Origin: Geodermatophilus arenarius
Lineage (GTDB): Bacteria > Actinomycetota > Actinomycetes > Mycobacteriales > Geodermatophilaceae
Length of the DNA stretch: 64,000 bases
Assembly (NCBI RefSeq): GCF_042654585.1
Contig: NZ_JBHSGR010000005.1
Coordinates: 124,001 to 188,000 of the forward strand
Reading direction: 5' to 3'
Both the position numbers and the translations under genes were made by a program. Below the pieces are notes generated by a model that made no database searches, was not told where the DNA came from, and was given only the letters and a program-made list of their open reading frames with translations. Shown here in pieces: positions 34,253 to 40,987 of the stretch. Positions within the stretch are counted from its first letter, which is position 1, and each line of letters opens with the position of its first letter.

Positions 34253-34383
34253 GGTGGTTCCTCTCCCCCGCCGCGGGTGCGGGGATCGCGTGGTGTGCGG
34301 GCCTGGCGCAGGCCCTCCCACAGGTGCGCGGGGCTCGGGCGAGCCCCGGGTGGTGCGACGCCGCCGGTTCCCGGCGGCTTCCG

Positions 34384-34815
34384 TCAGCCGGTGACGGTGA
34401 TGCCCATCGACCGGGCGGTGCCGGCGATGATCCGCTCGGCCTCGTCCAGCGAGTTGGCGTTGAGGTCGGGCATCTTCGTCTGCGCGATCTCGCGGACCTG
34501 GTCGCGGGTGACCGTGGCGACCTTGGTCTTGTGCGGCTCGCCCGAGCCCTTCTCGACACCCGCGGCCTTGAGCAGCATGCGGGCGGCCGGCGGGGTCTTG
34601 GTGACGAAGGTGAACGAGCGGTCCTCGTACACCGAGATCTCGACCGGGACCACGTTGCCGCGCTGCGACTCCGTGGCGGCGTTGTACGCCTTGCAGAACT
34701 CCATGATGTTGACGCCGTGCTGGCCGAGCGCCGGACCCACGGGCGGCGCGGGGGTGGCCGCACCGGCGTTGATCTGGAGCTTGATGACCGCGGTCAACCG
34801 CTTCCTGGGGGGCAT
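34384..34815 (-). CDS. rplK: 50S ribosomal protein L11 (uL11)
   Basis: GTPase-associated-centre protein, target region of thiopeptides. The 143 residues include KLQINAGAATPAPPVGPALGQHGVNIMEFCKAYN in the N-terminal domain and EAERIIAGTARSMGITVTG at the end of the rRNA-binding domain. Pro22/Pro26-type residues of the thiostrepton region are retained. 55 bases after nusG; 131 bases before rplA. Confidence 0.98.
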   Translation of the reverse strand: MPPRKRLTAVIKLQINAGAATPAPPVGPALGQHGVNIMEFCKAYNAATESQRGNVVPVEISVYEDRSFTFVTKTPPAARMLLKAAGVEKGSGEPHKTKVATVTRDQVREIAQTKMPDLNANSLDEAERIIAGTARSMGITVTG

Positions 34816-34870
34816 GACTTCCTTCTCGTGTGACTCAGGCTCGAACGGCCGGGGTGGTGCTCGGGCGCAC

Positions 34871-35776
34871 TCAGATCTTGGCGACCTGGGTGAACGACAG
34901 CTCGACCGGCGTCTCCCGGCCGAAGATGGAGACCAGCACCTGCAGCTTCTGCTGCTCGGCGTTGATCTCGTTGATGGTCGCCGGGAGGGTGGCGAACGGG
35001 CCGTCCATGACGGTCACCGACTCGCCGATCTCGAAGTCGACGACGGCGGTCGGCGCGGACGCCGCCGCGGGCGAGGTCGCCTCGGTCGCCTTGGCCGCCT
35101 GCGGCGGGGCGTCGGGCACCAGCAGGTTGACGACCTCGTCGATCGACAGCGGCGAGGGCCGCGAGGTGGCACCGACGAAGCCGGTGACGCCGGGGGTGTT
35201 GCGGACCGCGCCCCAGGACTCGTCGTTGAGGTCCATCCGGACGAGCAGGTAGCCGGGCAGCTTCTTCCGGTTGACCTGGGTGCGCTTGCCGTTCTTGATC
35301 TCGGTGACCTCCTCGGTGGGCACCTCGATCTGGAAGATGTAGTCCTCCATGTCCAGCGACTGGATGCGGGACTCGAGGTTGGTCTTCACCTTGTTCTCGT
35401 AGCCCGCGTAGGAGTGGATGACGTACCAGTCGCCGAACTGCGTGCGCAGGGTCCGCTTGAGCGTCTCGCGCGGGTCCTCGTCCGCGGCCTCCGCCTCGGC
35501 CAGGGCCTCGGTCACGACCGGGTCGTGGTCGGGGGCCGGCGCGGCCAGCGGGTCGCCGACCAGGCTGTCGCGGCCGCCGCCCTCGACCGCGGGGGTCACG
35601 TCGGCGACACCGGTGGCGGTGTCCTGGTCGGCCGTGTCGGCCGACCCCTCGGCGGAGCCGGCCTGGTCCGCGCCGGTCTCGAGGTCGACGCTGCCGCGGA
35701 CGTCCATCCGCTCGTCGTCGAGGTCGATGGCCTCGACGTCGCTGTCGGTGTCGAAGGGCTCGCGGGGGTCGGTCAC
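34871..35776 (-). CDS. nusG: Transcription termination/antitermination protein NusG
   Basis: Links RNA polymerase to Rho and the ribosome. The first 115 or so of 301 residues are an acidic low-complexity extension, common in actinobacteria. The NGN domain follows (GDWYVIHSYAGYENKVKTNLESRIQS ... PGVTGFVG), then an Ala-rich linker and a C-terminal KOW domain (IGESVTVMDGPFATLPATINEIN). 42 bases after secE, standard gene order. Confidence 0.97.
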   Translation of the reverse strand: MTDPREPFDTDSDVEAIDLDDERMDVRGSVDLETGADQAGSAEGSADTADQDTATGVADVTPAVEGGGRDSLVGDPLAAPAPDHDPVVTEALAEAEAADEDPRETLKRTLRTQFGDWYVIHSYAGYENKVKTNLESRIQSLDMEDYIFQIEVPTEEVTEIKNGKRTQVNRKKLPGYLLVRMDLNDESWGAVRNTPGVTGFVGATSRPSPLSIDEVVNLLVPDAPPQAAKATEATSPAAASAPTAVVDFEIGESVTVMDGPFATLPATINEINAEQQKLQVLVSIFGRETPVELSFTQVAKI

Positions 35777-35818
35777 GGGGTCTCTTCCTTGTCGGGTGCG
35801 GTCAGGCGCAGGGGGCGG

Positions 35819-36364
35819 TCAGCCGAAGACGGCGAGCACGCCCTGCGCGAAGAGGACGTCGAGGCCCGCGACGAGCGCCACCATGAACGCCACGAAGAGG
35901 ATGACGACGGTCGTGTAGGTGATCAGCTCCCGGCGGCCGGGCCAGATGACCTTGCGGAGCTCGGCGACGACCTCGCGCAGGAACCGGCGCAGGTTGCGCC
36001 TCTGCCGGACCTCCTCGGCCCGCGCCCGCTGCGCGGCGGCCCGGGACCGGGTGCCCGAGCCCTCGGTGGCGCGGCCGGCGGGACGGCTGCCGGCGGTCCC
36101 CTCGCGGGCGGGGCGACGGGTGCGCGGGGCGGCGGGCTCGTCGTCCTCGTCGTCGCCGGCGGTGATCCGGCCGCCGCGGCGGCGGGCCGGCGTGCTGACG
36201 ACCTTGTCCTCCTCGGACTCCGCCTCGGCGGCGACCTCGTCCTCGGCGGCCTCCAGCTCGGCGGCGTCCTCGACGCCCGGGGCCTCGCGGTCGAGCTGCT
36301 CGTCGGTCAGCTCGGCGTCCGAGGCGGTGCGGGGGTCCTCCCCGCGGCCCGGCTTCTCGCTCAC
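35819..36364 (-). CDS. secE: Preprotein translocase subunit SecE
   Basis: Essential clamp of the SecYEG channel. 181 residues from a GTG start; residues 1-120 are a charged, acidic then Arg-rich extension. The conserved part is RRFLREVVAELRKVIWPGRRELITYTTVVILFVAFMVALVAGLDVLF, an amphipathic helix plus one membrane segment. It follows tRNA-Trp by 142 bases, the same association as in mycobacteria (trpT-secE-nusG). Confidence 0.96.
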   Translation of the reverse strand: MSEKPGRGEDPRTASDAELTDEQLDREAPGVEDAAELEAAEDEVAAEAESEEDKVVSTPARRRGGRITAGDDEDDEPAAPRTRRPAREGTAGSRPAGRATEGSGTRSRAAAQRARAEEVRQRRNLRRFLREVVAELRKVIWPGRRELITYTTVVILFVAFMVALVAGLDVLFAQGVLAVFG

Positions 36365-36506
36365 TGCGCCTCGCTCGCGTCGTGGTTGGTGGCCGCTGCT
36401 GTCGGGCCGTCTGGTGTGGTGCTCGCCGGCCGGCGGCCGCGTCCGGGGAGCCGGTGCGCGGTCGTGCCGGGTCGTGCTGCCCGCCGGGACGGGCCGGCGG
36501 CACGGG

Positions 36507-36579
<73 letters not shown>

Positions 36580-36856
36580 AGTGCCCGGGGCCGGTGACCC
36601 CGGGCTGCCCCGGGACGGTCGGGCCTCGCCGTCGGCGCGCCGGTCCCGGGAGGATCCGGGGCACGCCGGTGGCGGGGTCGAACGCCCCAGGGTTGCCAGT
36701 GTACGGGACCGCGGGACCGGTCCGTGACCGCGCTCCGGAGGACCCCCCGCGCAGGGGTCACCGGGGTGGTGCCGTCCGCGGCGGTCCCGCACGTCGCGCT
36801 GCGGAGGACCGGGAACTGACGGGCCCCCGCGGCGTGGCGCCTGACACGATGGACCC

Positions 36857-38089
36857 ATGACCGCCGTCTCCCCGTCGGAGTCCGCCCTCTCCCCCGCCGA
36901 GCGCCGCGTCTCCCGGCGCATCGGGTCCATCGCCGAGTCCGCCACGCTCGCGGTGGACGCGAAGGCCAAGGCGCTCAAGGCGGCGGGCAAGCCGGTCATC
37001 GGCTTCGGCGCCGGTGAGCCGGACTTCCCGACGCCGGACTACGTCGTCGAGGCGGCGATCGCCGCGGCCCGCCAGCCGGCGATGCACCGCTACACCCCGG
37101 CCGGCGGCCTGCCCGCGCTCAAGGAGGCGATCGTCGCCAAGACGGCGCGCGACTCGGGCCTGACCGTCACGCCGGCGCAGGTGCTGGTGACCAACGGCGG
37201 CAAGCAGGCCGTGTACGAGGCGTTCGCCACGATGCTCGACCCCGGCGACGAGGTCCTCGTGCCCGCGCCGTACTGGACCACCTACCCGGAGGCGATCCGG
37301 CTGGCCGGCGGCGTGCCGGTGCCCGTGGTCGCCGACGAGGACAGCGGCTACCTCGTCTCCGTCGAGCAGCTCGAGGCCGCGCGCACCGAGCGCACCAAGG
37401 TGCTGCTGTTCGTCTCGCCGTCCAACCCGACCGGCGCGGTCTACCCGCCCGACCAGGTCGAGGCCATCGGCCGCTGGGCCCTGGAGGCCGGGCTGTGGGT
37501 GCTCACCGACGAGATCTACGAGCACCTCACCTACGGCGGGGTCACCGCCCCGTCGATGCCGGTCGTGGTCCCCGGGCTCGCCGACCGCTGCGTCGTCGTC
37601 AACGGGGTGGCCAAGACCTACGCGATGACCGGCTGGCGGGTCGGCTGGATCGTCGGCCCCGCCGACGTCGTCAAGGCCGCGACCAACCTGCAGTCGCACG
37701 CCACCTCGAACGTCGCCAACGTGTCCCAGGCGGCGGCGGTGGCCGCGCTGACCGGTGACCTGTCGGCGGTGGACGCGATGCGGACGGCGTTCGACCGGCG
37801 CCGGAAGACCATCGTGTCGATGCTGCGGGAGATCCCCGGTATCACCTGCCCGGAGCCGCAGGGCGCCTTCTACGTGTACCCGTCGGTGAAGGGCCTGCTC
37901 GGCCGGCCGATCAACGGGCGCACCGCGTCGAGCAGCGCGGAGTTCGCCGAGATCGTGCTGGAGGAGGCCGAGGTCGCCGTCGTCCCCGGGGAGGCCTTCG
38001 GCACGCCGGGCTACGTGCGGATGTCCTACGCGCTCGGCGACGACGACCTGGCCGAGGGCGTCGGCCGGCTGCAGCGCCTGCTCGGCTGA
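36857..38089 (+). CDS. aspC: Class I pyridoxal-phosphate aminotransferase (aspartate aminotransferase type)
   Basis: Transfers the amino group between aspartate and 2-oxoglutarate or a related pair. 410 residues with FGAGEPDFPTP at 50-60, SNPTG at 189-193 and the Schiff-base lysine Lys253 in NGVAKTYAMTGWRVGW. Length and motifs fit the aspartate aminotransferase subgroup, which actinobacteria often carry near secE; exact substrate cannot be read. Its stop is one base from the stop of the convergent gene, leaving no room for a terminator between them. Confidence 0.9.
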   Translation: MTAVSPSESALSPAERRVSRRIGSIAESATLAVDAKAKALKAAGKPVIGFGAGEPDFPTPDYVVEAAIAAARQPAMHRYTPAGGLPALKEAIVAKTARDSGLTVTPAQVLVTNGGKQAVYEAFATMLDPGDEVLVPAPYWTTYPEAIRLAGGVPVPVVADEDSGYLVSVEQLEAARTERTKVLLFVSPSNPTGAVYPPDQVEAIGRWALEAGLWVLTDEIYEHLTYGGVTAPSMPVVVPGLADRCVVVNGVAKTYAMTGWRVGWIVGPADVVKAATNLQSHATSNVANVSQAAAVAALTGDLSAVDAMRTAFDRRRKTIVSMLREIPGITCPEPQGAFYVYPSVKGLLGRPINGRTASSSAEFAEIVLEEAEVAVVPGEAFGTPGYVRMSYALGDDDLAEGVGRLQRLLG

Positions 38090-38090
38090 C

Positions 38091-39545
38091 TCAGTCCGGC
38101 AGGTCGTCCTCGTCGAGGGCACCGGCCGCCACCAGCACCTCGGTGGCGGCCGGGAGGTCGGCCAGCGCCTGCGCCAGGTCGGCGGGCGTGGCGATCGTCC
38201 ACGCGTTGAGCTGGACGTAGCAGCGCAGCGCCGCGTCGAACTCCGCGGCGCCGGCGGCCTCGCGGGCGGCCAGCAGCGCGGCGCCGCCCTTGGCGTAGAC
38301 GACGTCGAAGTAGCTGCCGCTGTCGGAGAACTCGTCCATCGCCGCGCCCACGTCGCCCGGGGCGGCCAGGGTCGCGTCGAGCCGCTCCCGGGACACGTCG
38401 CCGTCGCTCTCGGCGTAGGTGGCGAAGGCCTCGTCGAGCCACGGGTCGCGGAACTGCGAGTCGCCGACCATCCCGTAGAACCACATGTGCGCGACCTCGT
38501 GCTCGAGCACGACCCGGCTGGCGCCGGCGAGCAGGATCGAGCTCGGGTACTCGATGCCGCCGCCCTGGTCCGGCAGCAGCGGCACCGTGAGGGTGTCGTA
38601 CGGGAAGGGGCCGAACCGGTCGGCGAGGGCGGTCACGTCCTCGCTGGCCCAGTCGGCGAGCTCGCCCGGGCCGGTCCGCGAGTCCGGCAGCACCCCGGTG
38701 GTGATCTCGACGCCGCCCGGCGAGGTGAGGGTGGCGGTCCGGAACTCCCCGGCGGCGACGCTGACGTCGCGGGCGACCGGCTCGTGCGAGGTCCAGGTGC
38801 GCCGGCCGTCCTCGGGCGCGGAGGGCTCGTCCTGGTCGCCGGTCATCAGGACGACGAGGTCCTCGGGCGCCGAGACGCTGATCGTGGTGTCGGCGACCGG
38901 GCTGGTGGCGGTCTCGCCGATGATGCCGACGAACGGGTCGCGCGCCCAGCCCACGCCGGGCTCCCAGGCCAGCAGCGGGAACCCGCTGGCCCACCAGGAC
39001 ACGTCCTCGGCCGTGCCGAGCCGCTCGAAGCCGCTGCCGCCGAGGGAGACGGTGAAGTCCAGCTCCACCTCGGTGGACTCGCCGGCCGGGAGCTCGCCGT
39101 CGAGCTGGAGCACGTAGAGCCCGCCCGGCCCCTCGGCGCCGGCGTCCTCGTACCCGGCCTGGTCGACGTCGTCGCCGCGGACGTCGTCGACGGTGATCCT
39201 GTTGCCGAGCTCGGCCGCACCGGGGCTGTTGGGCACCAGCCGGAACACCATCTCGTCGGTGGCGCGGTCCGGGGTGAAGACGACGTTCTCGGTGCCGGTG
39301 ACGGTGCGCCCGTCGTCGGAGAGCCGGAACTCCAGGTCGACGACGGGGCGGTCGGGGTCGGGCTCGGCGCGCTCGGCCGGGCAGCTCGGGGCGTCGTCGC
39401 CACCGGTGTCCCCCTGCTGGCCCGGGGACGACGGCGCCGCCGACGGGGTGTCGTCCGCGGCGAGCGTCTCGGTGAAGGAGGTGCCGCAGCCGGCCAGCAG
39501 GAGCAGGGCCGCGGCCGCGGCCGGCACTGCCCGCCGGGGGGTCAT
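38091..39545 (-). CDS. Secreted M1-family zinc metallopeptidase lipoprotein
   Basis: 484-residue lipoprotein: signal peptide ending LLAGC (Cys20) and an acidic linker. The zinc site is His349-Glu350-x2-His353-x18-Glu372 (EHEVAHMW ... LDEAFATY), typical of M1 gluzincins, with the substrate-binding motif as GGIEYPS in place of GAMEN. The N-terminal beta domain is present but the C-terminal M1 domains are short. It overlaps hadB by four bases, so it is co-transcribed with hadAB. Probably an outer-face aminopeptidase; substrate unknown. Confidence 0.82.
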   Translation of the reverse strand: MTPRRAVPAAAAALLLLAGCGTSFTETLAADDTPSAAPSSPGQQGDTGGDDAPSCPAERAEPDPDRPVVDLEFRLSDDGRTVTGTENVVFTPDRATDEMVFRLVPNSPGAAELGNRITVDDVRGDDVDQAGYEDAGAEGPGGLYVLQLDGELPAGESTEVELDFTVSLGGSGFERLGTAEDVSWWASGFPLLAWEPGVGWARDPFVGIIGETATSPVADTTISVSAPEDLVVLMTGDQDEPSAPEDGRRTWTSHEPVARDVSVAAGEFRTATLTSPGGVEITTGVLPDSRTGPGELADWASEDVTALADRFGPFPYDTLTVPLLPDQGGGIEYPSSILLAGASRVVLEHEVAHMWFYGMVGDSQFRDPWLDEAFATYAESDGDVSRERLDATLAAPGDVGAAMDEFSDSGSYFDVVYAKGGAALLAAREAAGAAEFDAALRCYVQLNAWTIATPADLAQALADLPAATEVLVAAGALDEDDLPD

Positions 39546-39970
39546 GCCAGTGCGACGGTGGCGCGGGCGAGGGACAGCACCTTCTCGCCGCCGCTGGTGA
39601 CCGTGAGGTCCACGCGCACCCGGCCGCCGTCGAGGACGGCGCCCACCTTCCCGCGGACGGTGACCTCGGCGCCGGTGTCGTCGTCGGGCACGACCACCGG
39701 GCGGCCGAAGCGGACCTGGTACTCGACGACGGCGCCGGGGTCGCCGGCCCAGTCGGTCACAGCGCGGGCGGCCAGGCCCATCGTGAGCATCCCGTGGGCG
39801 ATGACGCCGGGCAGGCCGACGCCGGTGGCGACCCGGTCGCTCCAGTGGATCGGGTTGAGGTCACCGGAGGCGCCGGCGTAGCGGACGAGGTCCGCGCGGG
39901 TGACCCGGTGCGTCTGCTCGGGCAGTTCGGTGCCGACGGCGACGTCGGCGGCCCGCAGCCGGGCGCTCAC
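39542..39970 (-). CDS. hadB: MaoC-family dehydratase, HadB-like
   Basis: Hot-dog-fold (R)-hydratase subunit, 142 residues. The catalytic motif is intact: YAGASGDLNPIHW with Asp37 and His42, followed by LPGVIAHGMLTMG. It overlaps hadA and the peptidase gene by four bases. In mycobacteria HadAB dehydrates 3-hydroxyacyl-ACP in mycolate elongation; this lineage probably lacks mycolates, so the substrate here is likely another acyl chain. That is inference. Confidence 0.85.
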   Translation of the reverse strand: MSARLRAADVAVGTELPEQTHRVTRADLVRYAGASGDLNPIHWSDRVATGVGLPGVIAHGMLTMGLAARAVTDWAGDPGAVVEYQVRFGRPVVVPDDDTGAEVTVRGKVGAVLDGGRVRVDLTVTSGGEKVLSLARATVALA

Positions 39971-40413
39971 GCCGTCCCCCGCGCCACGAGCATCGAGGTG
40001 GCGGTGCAGACGGCCTCGCCGTCCTCGGTGACGACGTCGACGCGGGTGGTGAGCAGGTCGTTGCCGGCCACGCTGCGCACGGCCTCGATGGTCGTGGTGC
40101 TCACCAGCCGGTCCCCGGCGCGGATCGGCCGGTGGTGGGTGAAGCGCTGCTCGCCGTGCACCACCCGGCTGTAGTCGAGGGCCACGTCGGGGTCGGCGAG
40201 CACGACGTCGGCGGCGCCCAGGGTGACCACGATGGCGAAGGTGGGCGGCGCGACGACGTCGGGGTGCCCGAGCGCGCGGGCGGCGTCGGGGTCGGTGTGC
40301 ACCGGGTCGGCCGCGCCGACGGCGGCGGCGAACTCGGCGATCTTGGCGCGACCGACCTCGTAGACGGCGGAGGGCGGGTAGCCGCGCCCGACCAGTCCTG
40401 CGTCCAGCGCCAC
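39967..40413 (-). CDS. hadA: MaoC-family dehydratase N-terminal-type protein, HadA-like
   Basis: 148-residue hot-dog protein of the non-catalytic, substrate-binding type that pairs with HadB. It starts at GTG (MALDAGLVGRGYPPSAVYEVGRAKI), six bases after a GGAGG; the ORF continues upstream but overlaps rpmG in a nonsense frame. Motif DPVHTDPDAARALGHPDVVAPPTFAIV fits the family and lacks the DxNPxH pattern. Same order as mycobacterial rpmG2-hadA-hadB. Confidence 0.85.
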   Translation of the reverse strand: MALDAGLVGRGYPPSAVYEVGRAKIAEFAAAVGAADPVHTDPDAARALGHPDVVAPPTFAIVVTLGAADVVLADPDVALDYSRVVHGEQRFTHHRPIRAGDRLVSTTTIEAVRSVAGNDLLTTRVDVVTEDGEAVCTATSMLVARGTA

Positions 40414-40445
40414 TCCCGCCCTCCCTCGCTCCTCGCGGACCGGCG

Positions 40446-40610
40446 TCAGCGGGTCTCGCGGTGGACCGTGTGCTTCTTGTCCCGCGGGCAGTACTTCTTC
40501 AGCTCGAGCCGGTCGGGGTCGTTCCGCCGGTTCTTGCGGGTGATGTAGTTGCGGCTCTTGCACTCCTGGCAGGCCAGGGTGATCTTCGGACGGACGTCGG
40601 TGGCTGCCAC
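40446..40610 (-). CDS. rpmG: 50S ribosomal protein L33 (bL33), one zinc cysteine missing
   Basis: 54-residue large-subunit protein, shorter than most gene callers highlight. It reads MAATDVRPKITLACQECK, NYITRKNRRNDPDRLELKKY and ends HTVHRETR. Zinc-type L33 has two CxxC pairs; here the first is intact (Cys14, Cys17) but the second is CPRD (Cys41, Asp44). GTG start. It lies between tRNA-Met and hadA with 32 bases to the latter. Confidence 0.95.
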   Translation of the reverse strand: MAATDVRPKITLACQECKSRNYITRKNRRNDPDRLELKKYCPRDKKHTVHRETR

Positions 40611-40680
40611 GGGGCACTCCTCGCCTTGTGCGGACCGGCCCGGAGGCCGGGGACCGTGGCGGCGGGTGCCGACACGGCGA

Positions 40681-40703
40681 CGGACCCCGGGGTACGGGGT
40701 CCG
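40681..40703 (-). terminator. Hairpin behind tRNA-Met
   Basis: 9-bp perfect stem (40681-40689 with 40695-40703), loop GGGTA, between the tRNA-Met 3' end and rpmG. Probably ends or processes the tRNA transcript. Confidence 0.55.
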
Positions 40704-40710
40704 TCTGGGG

Positions 40711-40784
40711 TAGCGGTGACCGGATTTGAACCGGTGACACAGCGATTATGAGCCGCTTGCTCTGCCAGGCTGAGCTACACCGCC
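40711..40784 (-). tRNA. metT: tRNA-Met (anticodon CAT)
   Basis: 74-nt cloverleaf on the minus strand. Acceptor GGCGGTG pairs with CACCGCT (one G-T), discriminator A; anticodon loop GGCTCATAATC with CAT; T loop GGTTCAAATCC. The first acceptor pair exists, so this is the elongator rather than initiator type. It follows tRNA-Thr, as in mycobacteria. Confidence 0.94.
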
Positions 40785-40829
40785 GGGAAGACCGCGCGGC
40801 CCGGTCTCGCGACAGGACCGGTGGGTCGG

Positions 40830-40902
40830 AGCCCCTTTACGGAATCGAACCGTAGACCTTCTCCTTACCATGGAGACGCTCTGCCGACTGAGCTAAAGGG
40901 GC
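40830..40902 (-). tRNA. thrT: tRNA-Thr (anticodon GGT)
   Basis: 73-nt cloverleaf on the minus strand. Acceptor GCCCCTT pairs with AAGGGGC, discriminator T; anticodon stem TCTCC/GGAGA around loop ATGGTAA with GGT; T loop GGTTCGATTCC. A -10-like TAGAGT lies at 40924-40929 on the minus strand, 22 bases upstream, without a clear -35. Confidence 0.95.
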
Positions 40903-40952
40903 GTGCTCACTGAGCCGGAGGGAACTCTACCCCACCGTCTCCGGCGGTCTCG

Positions 40953-40968
40953 CACCCCCTCCGGGGTG
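40953..40968 (-). terminator. Small hairpin after the GGDEF-EAL gene
   Basis: CACCCC-CTCC-GGGGTG, a 6-bp stem 20 bases beyond the stop codon at 40988. Candidate terminator separating it from the tRNA-Thr unit. Confidence 0.4.
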
Positions 40969-40987
40969 TGCCAGACGACTGTAACAG

